In this document: positions 44,020 through 53,251 of the stretch, piece by piece
Layout: each line of letters opens with the position of its first letter
Numbering within the stretch: position 1 is the stretch's first letter
Assembly (NCBI GenBank): GCA_013286205.1
Contig: JABDGD010000007.1
Coordinates: 1 to 64,000 of the forward strand
DNA from: Candidatus Firestoneibacteriota bacterium
Lineage (GTDB): Bacteria; Oederibacteriota; Muellerivitia; Muellerivitales; Muellerivitaceae
DNA length: 64,000 nucleotides
Direction: 5' to 3'
Translations under genes and position numbers: made by a program
Notes under the pieces: generated by a model
Told to the model about the DNA's origin: nothing
Database searches by the model: none
What the model saw: the letters and a program-made list of their open reading frames with translations, nothing else

Positions 44020-44939
44020 TTCGCCTCGCTCAGAACTTTGATCGATTCCACATCGCCCGCGTTGGCAATTAACGCGTCTTTAGAGATTTTCTTGATTAAG
44101 CCGTTCAACACTTTGCCCGGCCCCACTTCGACAAAGCTGGTAAAGCCGTCTTGGTTCATTTTTTCAATTGTCTTGATCCATTGAACCGGCGCCATTAATT
44201 GGCGGACCAGGCTTTCTTTAATTTTTTCAGGGTCAGTCATCGTTACCGAGTCGATATCCGAGTAGTAAGCGATCTTCGGAGCGGAAAAGGTCACCTTATC
44301 CAGTTCGAGTTTGAATCCATCGGCAGCCGGTTTCATGAGCGAGCTGTGGAAAGGTCCGCTGACGGGCAATTCCATCGCGCGTTTGGCGCCGAGAGCTTTC
44401 GCTTTTTCACAGGCGGCGAGGACAGCTGTCTTTTCACCTGAGATCACAATTTGTCCGGGGCAGTTCACATTCGCTGGTTCTACCACGCCTTGCGACGAAG
44501 CTTCCTGGCAGGCTTGAGCCACTTTGTCTTCGTCGAGGTTTAGAATGACAGCCATGGTTCCACGGCCCTTACCCGCTTCTTCCATCAATTCCCCGCGGCG
44601 GCGAACCAACTTGACCGCGTCTTCGAAGGTAATGACTTCAGCAGCGACCAAAGCGCTATAAGCGCCCAAGCTATGGCCCGAAACAGCCTCAAAGGTAACA
44701 CCGTTCTTTTTTAATACAGCCAAGGCCGCTATTGCCGAAACCAGCAAGGCCGGTTGAGTGGTTGAAGTCTTTTTTAAATCTTCTTCGGGGCCTTCAAAGC
44801 AAACTTTAGAGAGAGAGAACCCTAAAATAGCGTCCGCTTTTTCAAAGAGTTGTTTGCTTTCGGCATGAGTTTCAAAAAGGTCTTTACCCATACCCACAAA
44901 TTGAGAACCCTGACCCGGGAATACAAAAGCACGTTTCAT
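44016..44939 (-). CDS. fabD: Malonyl-CoA:ACP transacylase
   Basis: The 307-residue enzyme loads malonate on ACP. FPGQGSQFVGMG at the N-terminus, active-site GHSLGAYSALVA (Ser about 92), Arg117 region and His in PVSGPFHSSLM are visible. The start is ATG at 44939, just after the fabH stop, with GGTGA upstream; ATG at 44951 would overlap fabH by seven bases. It lies within plsX-fabH-fabD-fabG. Confidence 0.96.
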   Translation of the reverse strand: MKRAFVFPGQGSQFVGMGKDLFETHAESKQLFEKADAILGFSLSKVCFEGPEEDLKKTSTTQPALLVSAIAALAVLKKNGVTFEAVSGHSLGAYSALVAAEVITFEDAVKLVRRRGELMEEAGKGRGTMAVILNLDEDKVAQACQEASSQGVVEPANVNCPGQIVISGEKTAVLAACEKAKALGAKRAMELPVSGPFHSSLMKPAADGFKLELDKVTFSAPKIAYYSDIDSVTMTDPEKIKESLVRQLMAPVQWIKTIEKMNQDGFTSFVEVGPGKVLNGLIKKISKDALIANAGDVESIKVLSEAK

Positions 44940-44944
44940 TGAAA

Positions 44945-45937
44945 TCACCATTTCACGATAGAAGAGGCTAATGTGGTTCCAGCTCCAAAAGCCACGAACG
45001 CCACATACTGCCCTTCTTTGATTTTGCCTGTTTTAACCGCTTCGTCTAACGCGATACCCACGGAAGCCGCAGACGTATTGCCGATCTTGTCCACGTTCAC
45101 GAAAAGCTTGTCCGGCGTCACGCCTAAACGCTCGCCAATGGCTTGAATAATGCGATCATTAGCCTGGTGAGGAATCACAAGGGCGATTTGTTCTAAAGAG
45201 ATGTTGGCCCGCTTTGCCGCTTCTAACACCGCGTCCGACATGACCTTCACGGCGATCTTGAAAATTTGTTTGCCGTCCATCTTTAACGAGTGGAGGCGGT
45301 TTTCAACCGATTCTAAAGACGAAGGAAAGCGGCAGCCGCCTCCCGGAATCTTTAACAGGTCCGCTTCTGAACCATTAGCGGACATATAGGTAGAAATGAT
45401 CTCGTGCTTCCCTTCTGCGACCGGACCCAAAATAGCGGCTCCCGCTCCGTCGCCAAACAACACGCAAGTACCACGATCTTTCCAGTCAATAAAGCTGGTG
45501 AGTTTTTCCGCGCCGATTAAAAGAATGTGTTTATAAAGTCCGCTTTCAATAAAAGCTCTCGCTACAGACATGCCATACACAAATCCCGAGCATGCCGCCG
45601 AAATATCAAAAGCCGCCGCTTGAGGCGCGCCTAACTTGGTTTGAACAAAGCATGCTGTCGAGGGGGTTGGCATATCGGTGGTGATGGTAGCGACAATGAT
45701 TAAATCGAGATCAGCGGGTGTGAGCTTAGCGCTTTCGAGCGCCTTCAAAGCAGCCTTAGTGGCCATGTCGGATGTAAATTCATCATCAGCGGCAAAATGG
45801 CGTTCACGAATACCGGTACGAGTGACAATCCACTCGTCATTGGTATCGACCATCTTTTCCATGTCTTTGTTGGTAACAATCCTGGCGGGCAAATAAGAAC
45901 CCGTACCTAAAATTCCAGCCCGAATGGTTTGGCTCAA
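44945..45937 (-). CDS. fabH: 3-oxoacyl-ACP synthase III (KAS III)
   Basis: The 330-residue enzyme condenses acetyl-CoA with malonyl-ACP to start fatty acid synthesis. Catalytic Cys in ISAACSGFVYG (about 116), His in VIPHQANDRI and Asn in NTSAASVG form the triad. TTG start with AAGGG upstream. It follows plsX by 11 nt. Confidence 0.97.
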   Translation of the reverse strand: MSQTIRAGILGTGSYLPARIVTNKDMEKMVDTNDEWIVTRTGIRERHFAADDEFTSDMATKAALKALESAKLTPADLDLIIVATITTDMPTPSTACFVQTKLGAPQAAAFDISAACSGFVYGMSVARAFIESGLYKHILLIGAEKLTSFIDWKDRGTCVLFGDGAGAAILGPVAEGKHEIISTYMSANGSEADLLKIPGGGCRFPSSLESVENRLHSLKMDGKQIFKIAVKVMSDAVLEAAKRANISLEQIALVIPHQANDRIIQAIGERLGVTPDKLFVNVDKIGNTSAASVGIALDEAVKTGKIKEGQYVAFVAFGAGTTLASSIVKW

Positions 45938-45948
45938 TGGGGTTTCCC

Positions 45949-46995
45949 TTACTTGGACTCGGGCTTATCAACAACCTGCCCGTGAAGGTTAATTTGTTCT
46001 TTCAAATAGCCGTTCATATCTTTGGTTACACAACGTACAGCGGCACGAATAGCGTTCTTGATGGTAAAAGCATCCGACTTGCCATGGGCGATCAAACAAA
46101 GACCGTCGATGCCCAACAAGGGAGCGGCGCCGAACTCTTTCCAATCCACCTTTTTTTTGAAAGTTCTAAAAGCTTTTTGCGCGATGAGCGCGCCCAACAA
46201 AGAGATCAAATTCGACTTCAGTTCATTTTTCAGCCCGGTCATAACCAACTCGCCCGTGCTTTCAATCGCCTTCAAGGCAATATTGCCCACAAAACCATCG
46301 CACACCGTGACGTCGCAGTTACCGTTGATGATGTCGCGGCCTTCCACGTTACCGATGTAGTTAAAAGGGACTTTTTTCAGTAATACCTGGGTTTCGAAAA
46401 CCAATTCATTACCTTTGGTTTCTTCTTCACCAATAGAAAGTAAACCAACACGGGGTTCTTTAAAGTCGAGGGCTTTACGGGCAAAAGCGTCGCCCATTAA
46501 AGCAAATTGGAGTAAGTGTTTGGCTTTGCTGTCCACATTAGCGCCAGCGTCGACCAAGATCGAAACGCCGCTCATGCTAGGGACCATGGTTGTAATCGCG
46601 GGACGGAGAACGCCATCAATACGGCCGCACATCATCATCGCCGCGGCCATAGCGGCGCCAGAATTACCGGCAGAAACCGTCGCCTGCACTTCACCGGTTT
46701 TGACCAACCCAGCACAGCGAACGATTGAGGAATCACGTTTTTGTCGGCAGGCAGAAGCTGGGCTTTCACCCATGCCCACCACTTCACGGGCATCAACGAC
46801 CGAAATGGAATTTTGGGGATATTTGCCCGCGTGGGCCAGTTCCCGTTCAATGTCCTCTTTTCGGCCTACCAAAACCACTTCAAGGTTTTGGTTAGCTAAC
46901 CCAAGAACTTCGGCATCACGAACCGCCATAACGGCCCCAAGGACCGTTTCTTTTGGGGCGTGATCGCCGCCCATTGCGTCGAGTGCGATTTTCAT
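45949..46995 (-). CDS. plsX: Phosphate acyltransferase PlsX
   Basis: The 348-residue enzyme makes acyl-phosphate from acyl-ACP for phospholipid synthesis. N-terminal ALDAMGGDHAP, NSGAAMAAAMM, LVDAGANVDSKAKHLLQFALMG, and C-terminal GAAPLLGIDGLCLIAHGKSDA match the family. Its place between rpmF and fabH is the classical arrangement. Confidence 0.96.
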   Translation of the reverse strand: MKIALDAMGGDHAPKETVLGAVMAVRDAEVLGLANQNLEVVLVGRKEDIERELAHAGKYPQNSISVVDAREVVGMGESPASACRQKRDSSIVRCAGLVKTGEVQATVSAGNSGAAMAAAMMMCGRIDGVLRPAITTMVPSMSGVSILVDAGANVDSKAKHLLQFALMGDAFARKALDFKEPRVGLLSIGEEETKGNELVFETQVLLKKVPFNYIGNVEGRDIINGNCDVTVCDGFVGNIALKAIESTGELVMTGLKNELKSNLISLLGALIAQKAFRTFKKKVDWKEFGAAPLLGIDGLCLIAHGKSDAFTIKNAIRAAVRCVTKDMNGYLKEQINLHGQVVDKPESK

Positions 46996-47007
46996 TGAGG
47001 GAGCCGG

Positions 47008-47190
47008 TTAGGCGATTGCTACGCTAACAACTTCTTTTCCCTTGTAGAAACCACAAGTGGGACATACACGATGGGGCAACTTCGCGCTTTTGCACTGGGG
47101 ACAAAGCGAGAGACCTCTCGACTTAATCTTCCAGTTTGTACGACGCTTATCCCGGCGCTGACGTGAATGCCGCCGTTTAGGATTAGCCAT
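47008..47190 (-). CDS. rpmF: 50S ribosomal protein L32, zinc type
   Basis: The 60-residue protein opens MANPKRRHSRQRRDKRR, the usual L32 start. Four cysteines C30, C33, C43 and C46 form the zinc ribbon (CPQC and CPTC), so this is the zinc-binding form rather than the Cys-free paralogue used under zinc starvation. GGAGG is just upstream of the ATG. It lies between yceD and plsX. Confidence 0.97.
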   Translation of the reverse strand: MANPKRRHSRQRRDKRRTNWKIKSRGLSLCPQCKSAKLPHRVCPTCGFYKGKEVVSVAIA

Positions 47191-47236
47191 GATCTACCTC
47201 CAAAAATATTTAAAATTCAACGTCTCATTTAGCTTA

Positions 47237-47764
47237 TTACTGGGGCTTCCAGTTTTTCAAAGCGGACCATCTAGGATCCGTGGATTGCCCCGAGCATTGG
47301 CACGATTCAACATTTAAATTACATCCGCAGCTTCCGCAGAGGCCGCGACAATCTTCCCGGCAAATGGCCCGCATCGGGACCGAAAGAAGAACAGTTTGCC
47401 GGACTTGATCAGCAATATCTAAAATATCGCCTTCAAAGAAAACAGTCTCCACCGCCCCATCCGGAAGTTCTTCGGATTCATCATCCTGTTTAACTTCGTC
47501 GCCTTGGAGACGGTAATGCATTTCAAAAAACGACTTATAACCACTCTCAAACGCTTCTAGACATCGATCACAAGTTAAGAGCATCTTCCCCTTAACCCAC
47601 CCCTTGGCTACAAACAGTTCCTCGACTTTGGAAACCTGACAAAAGACTTCCAACGGCTCGGAGCTTAGCTCAGGAGCTAGATCCAATCCAAGTACCTGGG
47701 CTAACCCCTGTTCTTGGACTACGACTTCTTCGTTTTCAAGAGAGCGCAATTCCACCGTCAACAT
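47237..47764 (-). CDS. yceD: YceD/DUF177 family protein
   Basis: The 175-residue protein belongs to the DUF177 family almost always found upstream of rpmF and linked to 23S rRNA accumulation. Motifs are LLTCDRCLEAFE (about 82-93) and the C-terminal CREDCRGLCGSCGCNLNVESC, where several Cys could bind metal. AAGGAGG lies upstream of the ATG. It is the first gene of the L32/fatty-acid run and is preceded by a strong promoter. Confidence 0.9.
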   Translation of the reverse strand: MLTVELRSLENEEVVVQEQGLAQVLGLDLAPELSSEPLEVFCQVSKVEELFVAKGWVKGKMLLTCDRCLEAFESGYKSFFEMHYRLQGDEVKQDDESEELPDGAVETVFFEGDILDIADQVRQTVLLSVPMRAICREDCRGLCGSCGCNLNVESCQCSGQSTDPRWSALKNWKPQ

Positions 47765-47845
47765 CGTGCGCTTCCTCCTTCAGACTCATACAATTTCAGC
47801 ATTTTACAATAGTACGAAGCAAAAGCCGAAAAAGAATAGGGGGGG

Positions 47846-47874
47846 ATTATAGGAATGACCCCCTATCAGGTCAA
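47846..47874 (-). promoter_or_regulatory. Strong promoter of the yceD-rpmF-plsX-fab run
   Basis: On the minus strand TTGACC (47869-47874), 17 bp, and a perfect TATAAT (47846-47851). Start near 47840 gives a leader of about 75 nt before yceD. It lies between coaD and yceD; no terminator was seen after coaD, so read-through is possible. Confidence 0.85.
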
Positions 47875-47933
47875 GAAAATACCCTGATTTTAGGCCCTTT
47901 TCGCTTTAGCGTTTAACTGGGCTTATGCGGTGG

Positions 47934-48419
47934 TTATTTGAATTTTCGGAGGGCTTTTTCGACTTCAGCTGGCACAAACCCGCTCACATCCCCGCCTAGC
48001 CGGGCGACTTCTTTAATCGAGCTAGAAGACAGGAAAATGAACTTTTCGTTGGGTACCAAGAACACCACTTCGATGTTTTTGTTCAAACTACGGTTAATCA
48101 AGGCCATCTGAAACTCAAATTCAAAGTCAGAAACGGCTCGAAGACCCCTGAAGATGATATTGGCTTTCAGTTCTTTGGCATAATCCACCAAAAGACCGTT
48201 AAAAGACGAAATAACCACCTTGGGTAAGTGCTTGGTGGTTTTCTTGAGCAGTTCTACCCTTTCCGGAATGGAGAAAAGCGAGTTTTTGGAGGGGTTTGCC
48301 ACAACTGCCACATGCAGTTCATCGCAGATTTTAAAGGCTCTTTCAGCGATGTCTAAATGGCCGTTGGTGACCGGGTCAAAGGAGCCGGGATAGAGACCGA
48401 TAATCTTTTTATTGCTCAT
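47934..48419 (-). CDS. coaD: Phosphopantetheine adenylyltransferase
   Basis: The 161-residue enzyme adenylates 4'-phosphopantetheine, the penultimate CoA step. [21 protein letters not shown] (residues 8-28, in pieces), [14 protein letters not shown] (about 89-102) and the C-terminal [22 protein letters not shown] are the family signatures. It overlaps the rsmD end by 11 bases; the rsmD-coaD pair is widely conserved. CoA and phosphopantetheine serve the nearby ACP system. Confidence 0.97.
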   Translation of the reverse strand: MSNKKIIGLYPGSFDPVTNGHLDIAERAFKICDELHVAVVANPSKNSLFSIPERVELLKKTTKHLPKVVISSFNGLLVDYAKELKANIIFRGLRAVSDFEFEFQMALINRSLNKNIEVVFLVPNEKFIFLSSSSIKEVARLGGDVSGFVPAEVEKALRKFK

Positions 48420-49017
48420 CGCTTTTTTCCTCTAATTTTTGCGTTTCACCGGGCAAAGCATAATGAAACAGGGTTAAGTAAGTATCCCCATATTTTTTCT
48501 GCCGAACCATGGGGTATGGGAAATCCGGCATCAGTTCTGTGTCATCCGCGCCATGCTCTACGGCGAAAATGCCGCCCTCTTTTAAAATCGGGTACTCAGC
48601 CAAGAGGCTCTGAAGCCGCTTCAAAATACCTTTTTCATAGGGTGGATCGGCCAACAGAATATCAAACTTCTTCCCTTCTTGATGAAGCAAAAAGAAGGCC
48701 TTGGAAACATCATGGGGTATCACCCGCACCCCGCTCTTTAAATCACGTGGATTGAGGCCAAAAGTTTGAAGGTTTTCGCTGATAAGCTTCAGGCCCTCAG
48801 GGCTCTTATCGACCAGAACTACCGCTTTGGCCCCACGGCTGACAGCCTCAATAGCCAGGTTGCCAGTGCCGGAATAAAAGTCCACCACTGTGCAATCCCT
48901 AACGGGTTCGAGCATGTTGAAAAGCGCGCCCTTCACCTTGTCGGAGGTGGGACGGATTTTCATGTTGGAGGGGGCCTTCACGGCCCTGCTTTTAAATTTT
49001 CCGGCGATGATACGCAT
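48409..49017 (-). CDS. rsmD: 16S rRNA (guanine-966 N2) methyltransferase
   Basis: The 202-residue SAM methyltransferase has motif [20 protein letters not shown] (about 45-63, in pieces) and the catalytic DPPY in [10 protein letters not shown] (about 122-125). N-terminal [10 protein letters not shown] and [13 protein letters not shown] are typical. It begins directly after the stop of the A+T-rich gene at 49018 (TGAATG). Confidence 0.95.
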   Translation of the reverse strand: MRIIAGKFKSRAVKAPSNMKIRPTSDKVKGALFNMLEPVRDCTVVDFYSGTGNLAIEAVSRGAKAVVLVDKSPEGLKLISENLQTFGLNPRDLKSGVRVIPHDVSKAFFLLHQEGKKFDILLADPPYEKGILKRLQSLLAEYPILKEGGIFAVEHGADDTELMPDFPYPMVRQKKYGDTYLTLFHYALPGETQKLEEKSDEQ

Positions 49018-49899
49018 TCAATCATAACTTTCAGAAGAAATTACATATTTTCGTTTTTTCAACTTTTCCAAAGAAAAGGATGAATCCGAACAATTTTGAA
49101 GTTTTTTGTTTTTCCTTAAATACTCCAAAATATCTTCCCTCTCAAGCTTTGTTAAATTACTCTTTTCGAATTCCCTTCTCCAGTCCTCCTCGGTTTCATC
49201 ACTTAAATATCTCACGTTTTTATAAGTAAATGAATCTGCCGGACAGATGCACAAAAGATTATCCAAAAACTTTTCAAATGTATCTTTGCGGTTATAACAA
49301 CTAACTTCCCACGTCGAAACACCCGTATCAACCTCAGCGAAAAAAAACGGTTTAGATTCGTCAAGTAATTTGATGTCCGCGTCGGAAAACACAGCCAATC
49401 TACCCGTTGTATTTACATGCGTATCTTGCGGCACAAACAGAAATGCAGAAACATCTGAAAGATTTATTTTTAATAAATTTGACTTCGCCACACCATATCC
49501 ATGCCCCGAATACTTTTCTATCTTCTTGTATAATTCGAAATCTTTTTTATAAAAACAGCCTTCCAGTTTGAACGGACTTTCGCTTTTTAGTTTTAGCGAA
49601 ATGATTTCTAACCAGCATTTAAATAACTGTTCATCATCAACCTTACCCCAAGCCGTTGCAGAAATGGCACCGACATAGTCTTTTACATAATCCTCTTCCG
49701 AACTTTGAAGAAAATCACTAAAACAGTCTCTGTTCCAAAGAACATATCCCAGCATTTCGTTACCGTTTTTAAGGATCACGCGAAGTTTATACGACTGAAA
49801 ACGAGGCGCGCCATTTGCATAAACAAATGACTCGAAATTAAAAACAAACAGCATCAAAAAAGACATCGCTATTAAAAACCATGAAGTTTTAAAACTCAT
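49018..49899 (-). CDS. A+T-rich exported protein of unknown function
   Basis: The 293-residue protein has a signal peptide (about 1-28, ending VYA). I recognise no family. The mature part mixes aromatic/acidic segments (CFSDFLQSSEEDYVKDYVGAIS) with several Cys (about seven in the mature region), and the C-terminal third is helical and charged (EEDWRREFEKSNLTKLEREDILEYLRK), resembling an extended coiled or EF-type helix. Sampled lines are roughly one-third G+C against roughly half in the neighbours. ATG at 49899 with AAGGA upstream. Its insertion between rsmD and recG without gaps suggests a recently acquired or lineage-specific gene. Confidence 0.7.
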   Translation of the reverse strand: MSFKTSWFLIAMSFLMLFVFNFESFVYANGAPRFQSYKLRVILKNGNEMLGYVLWNRDCFSDFLQSSEEDYVKDYVGAISATAWGKVDDEQLFKCWLEIISLKLKSESPFKLEGCFYKKDFELYKKIEKYSGHGYGVAKSNLLKINLSDVSAFLFVPQDTHVNTTGRLAVFSDADIKLLDESKPFFFAEVDTGVSTWEVSCYNRKDTFEKFLDNLLCICPADSFTYKNVRYLSDETEEDWRREFEKSNLTKLEREDILEYLRKNKKLQNCSDSSFSLEKLKKRKYVISSESYD

Positions 49900-49952
49900 C
49901 ACTATCCTTTTGACTATCTGAATAATTAATTTTTATTTAAAAAAAATAGGAC

Positions 49953-52340
49953 TTATGAAATTTGAGCCAAATCCAACAAAGGTTGAAACTTAGCCATTAG
50001 ACTATCCCTCAAATTCTTGTGTTCTTCCCAAGTCAGTTTCGGGTCTTTCTCCAGGATCGTCAAAGCCATTTTGCGGGCCTCTTCCACCACATCAATATCC
50101 TTCTTCAAATCCACAATGCCACCTTCACGACGGCCAGACTGGGCCACGCCAAATATCTCGCCCGGGCCGCGCATTTTTAGGTCAAACTCCGATAATTTAA
50201 AACCGTCCAAGGTGGAGGCCATAATCTTCATGCGTTCAATGGCGTCGCTGGAAATAACGGGTGAAGTTAATAAGAAGCAGAAAGACTGTTTAGCTCCCCG
50301 GCCTACCCGGCCCCGCAACTGGTGAAGCTGGGCCAAACCAAACCGCTCGGCATGTTCAATGACCATCATGGTGGCATTGGCCACATCCACACCCACCTCA
50401 ACCACGGTGGTTGAGACTAATATTTGAATCTTGTTTTCGGTAAAGTCTTTCATGACGGCGTCTTTTTCTTCTTTTTTCATCTTGCCGTGAATCAGACCTA
50501 CCTTAAACCCGTGAAAGACATCCTTTTGAAAGTGCTGGTGCATTTGAATGGCCGACTTAAGGAAATTTTTGGATTCATCCACCACAGGGAAAACCCAGAA
50601 GATCTGGTCCCCCGCCAGCGCCCGTTCTTTGGCAAAGGCATAGACCGTAGCCTTTTGGCTTTCGCTTTTCCAAGTGGTTTTAATAGCCTTACGGCCTTTG
50701 GGAAACTCATCGAGTATGGATAAATCTGTATCGCCGTATTCGGTCAGCACCAAAGCCCTGGGAAAAGGAGTCGCGGTCATCATGAGGCAATCGGGCCATT
50801 TGCCCTTATCTTCCAAGGCCGCACGCTGCATGACCCCAAACTTATGGCGTTCATCGATAACCAAGAACCCAAGGTTCTTAAACTTCACCCCATCTTCAAT
50901 CAAAGCGTGAGTGCCGATAATTAAGTCTGTCGTACCGTTTTCCAGCGACTCCAACACTTCCCGCTTCGGTTTGGCCTTCATGTCGCTCGTCAGCAAGGCC
51001 GTCTTCATCCCCAAGGGCTCTAAGAGCTTGGTGAGATTATGATAATGCTGTTGAGACAGAATTTCGGTTGGGGCCATAAAGGCGCTTTGAACGCCTGAGT
51101 CGGCGGCGTAAAGAAAAGAAATAGCCGCCACTAGGGTTTTGCCGCTACCCACATCCCCCTGCAAAAGACGGTTCATGGGATAGGTTTGGCCCAGATTTTC
51201 GCGGATTTCTTTTAAGACTTTCTTTTGTGCGCCTGTTAATTGATAAGGAATAGACTTTCTAAACTTCAATATCTTTTCACCTTCAAAAAGATACTTTCTG
51301 CCCTTCTCCCGCTTTTCAATCACACGGCGCTTGGCGATCAAAAAAAACTGCAGGGTTAATAATTCTTCAAGGGCCAATCGCTTTCTGGCTGATTCGTGCG
51401 ATTCCAAACTGCTGGGCCGATGTATCTCGTTCACCGCTTCCACCAGGCTGAACTTGCTAAAGGGTGTGGTAAAGTTCTTGGCTTTGGGCAGCAGATTCAA
51501 ATACTGGTCTAAAACATTGTTCAGCAGGCTTCGCCAAAAGACCTGTGTTAGAGAGGGCGTGGAGGGATAAAAAACCAAAACCTTCCCCGACTGAATATCC
51601 TGCACTTCATTGTCAGTCAAAAACTCAAAGGTCTCGTTACGGCCCACTACCTGCTTGCCCCACTTGGATACCTGCGGATTATCGTGCAACAAAACCCATC
51701 GGCCATTTTGAAGTTCTTTGCGCAAGTAAGGCCGGTTAAACCAGGTCCAGTTCAGGTGGCCGCTACCATCCTCCAACGACACCTTAATCATGCCTCGGGG
51801 GCCTCTGGCCACTTCTGAGATGCCGTTAATACGGCCAAGAATAAAGTAAGGCTCTTCCCTGTTACCGCACTGAGAGATCGGCGTGATTACGGACTTATGT
51901 ACCGCCCACTTGGGGGCAAACTTCAGTAAGTCGTCAGCGGTCTTTAATTTGGTTAGCTGAAAAGCCCGGAGTTTGTCTGGCGAAACCAGCTTAATAATTA
52001 AATCAGATAGCTGTGAATTACTCTTAGGGCTGACCGGCTTGGACTTAAGCGGTAAATCAGACACCAGAGTCTTAATTTGCTCTTGGGTCTTTTTAACCAA
52101 AGTCTTCCGCTCCGCAGGGGAAAGGGTCATGTATTGGCTGAATTCTTTTTTTACTTGTTTGAGAATTGGCTGAAGGGTTTTAGAAGAGCTGGTCTTATCG
52201 AGCTCCGCGATAACACGGTCACAGCCCTTGGCGATGAACTTATCCAGCCCGCCAACAACGGACCTATTGATAAAATCCTGCTTTTCTTCCAGTTGAAGAG
52301 GCTTTAACCAAGCTTCAATTTGTTCCCGAACCGAGAGCAT
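49953..52340 (-). CDS. recG: ATP-dependent DNA helicase RecG
   Basis: The 795-residue helicase remodels stalled replication forks and Holliday junctions. An N-terminal extension (1-120) precedes the wedge/OB domain (about 140-260), then helicase motifs: Walker A GDVGSGKT, APTEILSQQHY, IGTHALIEDGV, motif II DERHKFGVMQR (DERH in place of DEQH), MTATPFPR, VVEVGVDVANAT, and QLRGRVGRG. The C-terminal TRG region follows. ATG start. It is the first gene of a recG-unknown-rsmD-coaD run, and is divergent from L28. Confidence 0.96.
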   Translation of the reverse strand: MLSVREQIEAWLKPLQLEEKQDFINRSVVGGLDKFIAKGCDRVIAELDKTSSSKTLQPILKQVKKEFSQYMTLSPAERKTLVKKTQEQIKTLVSDLPLKSKPVSPKSNSQLSDLIIKLVSPDKLRAFQLTKLKTADDLLKFAPKWAVHKSVITPISQCGNREEPYFILGRINGISEVARGPRGMIKVSLEDGSGHLNWTWFNRPYLRKELQNGRWVLLHDNPQVSKWGKQVVGRNETFEFLTDNEVQDIQSGKVLVFYPSTPSLTQVFWRSLLNNVLDQYLNLLPKAKNFTTPFSKFSLVEAVNEIHRPSSLESHESARKRLALEELLTLQFFLIAKRRVIEKREKGRKYLFEGEKILKFRKSIPYQLTGAQKKVLKEIRENLGQTYPMNRLLQGDVGSGKTLVAAISFLYAADSGVQSAFMAPTEILSQQHYHNLTKLLEPLGMKTALLTSDMKAKPKREVLESLENGTTDLIIGTHALIEDGVKFKNLGFLVIDERHKFGVMQRAALEDKGKWPDCLMMTATPFPRALVLTEYGDTDLSILDEFPKGRKAIKTTWKSESQKATVYAFAKERALAGDQIFWVFPVVDESKNFLKSAIQMHQHFQKDVFHGFKVGLIHGKMKKEEKDAVMKDFTENKIQILVSTTVVEVGVDVANATMMVIEHAERFGLAQLHQLRGRVGRGAKQSFCFLLTSPVISSDAIERMKIMASTLDGFKLSEFDLKMRGPGEIFGVAQSGRREGGIVDLKKDIDVVEEARKMALTILEKDPKLTWEEHKNLRDSLMAKFQPLLDLAQIS

Positions 52341-52430
52341 TTGAGGGGCCGCCTGAGGAAGAATGGGTCAACGAGGCGCATCATAGCACCCAAAACCCTC
52401 GAAAAGAGGCCATTCAGGGGGTAAAAAAGC

Positions 52431-52460
52431 TTGTTTATCGCTAAATGAAATGCTTATAAT
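52431..52460 (+). promoter_or_regulatory. Promoter of rpmB
   Basis: TTGTTT (52431-52436), an 18-bp spacer and TATAAT (52455-52460), about 35 bp upstream of the ATG at 52495. The recG promoter must share this 154-bp divergent gap but was not recognised. Confidence 0.65.
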
Positions 52461-52494
52461 GCGCCTCCGAGTTTCAAAAAAGAGGAGTATTTCC

Positions 52495-52752
52495 ATGGCT
52501 AAAGTTTGTGACATTTGTGCGAGAGGCCCGATTAAGGCCCGTAAAATTACCCGTCGCGGTAAACCCAAAAAGTCTGGCGGTATCGGTTTGAACATTACCG
52601 GTATTCATTTGCGCCGTCAAATGGTGAACCTGCAATCCATCCGCGCCATCGTTGATGGCAAGCCGCAACGCGTCTTGGTCTGCACCCGCTGCTTACGTTC
52701 GGGTAAGGTTCAAAAGCGCGCCGCTGTCCGCAAAGTGGCTAAAACCGCTTAA
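52495..52752 (+). CDS. rpmB: 50S ribosomal protein L28, zinc type
   Basis: The 85-residue protein starts MAKVCDICARGP, and C5/C8 with C63/C66 (CTRC) form a zinc site. It is therefore the zinc-binding form, like L32 here. AGGAG lies eight bases before the ATG, and an in-frame ATG at 52450 adds 15 residues that do not match L28. A monocistronic unit with its own promoter and terminator. Confidence 0.96.
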   Translation: MAKVCDICARGPIKARKITRRGKPKKSGGIGLNITGIHLRRQMVNLQSIRAIVDGKPQRVLVCTRCLRSGKVQKRAAVRKVAKTA

Positions 52753-52779
52753 GTTTCAGTTTTACCGTAAAATCAAAAA

Positions 52780-52810
52780 AGGCGTTCTCCGCAGGGAGAG
52801 CGCCTTTTTT
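52780..52810 (+). terminator. Bidirectional terminator after rpmB
   Basis: AGGCGTTCTCC pairs with GGAGAGCGCCT around a short loop, followed by TTTTTT; the minus strand also ends in a T run. It separates rpmB from the convergent lipoprotein gene. Confidence 0.9.
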
Positions 52811-52831
52811 ATTGTCTGTAATTCGTCCGGC

Positions 52832-53242
52832 CTAGCGAAGCGCGCGGCCTTGATACTTCCAGGTACCGCCCCTTAAAACCCATACAAAGGTCTCGCTCGA
52901 AAAACCAGGTGTGTTATTGGCCTGACGGAAAGCCCAGTTGATTTTCACCTTAGCCGTCTTATCGTCTTCCCACGCCATGGACGCTATTTCCCCACCAGTT
53001 AAAGTCGCATTGTCTGGCAGGCTTTTCTTGAGATTCTCTTTCAATTTATCAGCCGTCCCCAAATTTCTAGTGGTTAAGGCATAAACCGCGTCCCACTTAC
53101 CCTGAACCGAGTTATCGACAAAGCTATCGACTTGCTGTTTGAGAACTTTTTCAAGATTTGATTTTTCGTCCTGGGTTAGCGCGCAGCCACCCATCCACAA
53201 GGTGCTTACCAGTAAAAAACCCAACAGCATTAACCGTTTCAT
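52832..53242 (-). CDS. Small lipoprotein, NTF2-like/DUF4878-type fold
   Basis: The 136-residue protein has a leader ending in GGC (Cys about residue 20) and then a helical start (DEKSNLEKVLKQQVDSFVDNSVQGKWDAVYALTT) and a beta-rich C-terminus (KTAKVKINWAFRQ, FVWVLRGGTWKYQGRAL). The pattern of helix-helix then curved sheet is seen in NTF2-like and DUF4878 lipoproteins; the identification is by fold impression only. ATG at 53242 has AGAGG five bases upstream (GTG at 53248 is alternative). It follows rpiB by nine bases. Confidence 0.65.
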   Translation of the reverse strand: MKRLMLLGFLLVSTLWMGGCALTQDEKSNLEKVLKQQVDSFVDNSVQGKWDAVYALTTRNLGTADKLKENLKKSLPDNATLTGGEIASMAWEDDKTAKVKINWAFRQANNTPGFSSETFVWVLRGGTWKYQGRALR

Positions 53243-53251
53243 AATCACCTC

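Noticed and set aside
46415..46963. 182-residue plus-strand frame in plsX
   Set aside because: It is the reverse complement of conserved PlsX sequence; composition is typical of a shadow frame.
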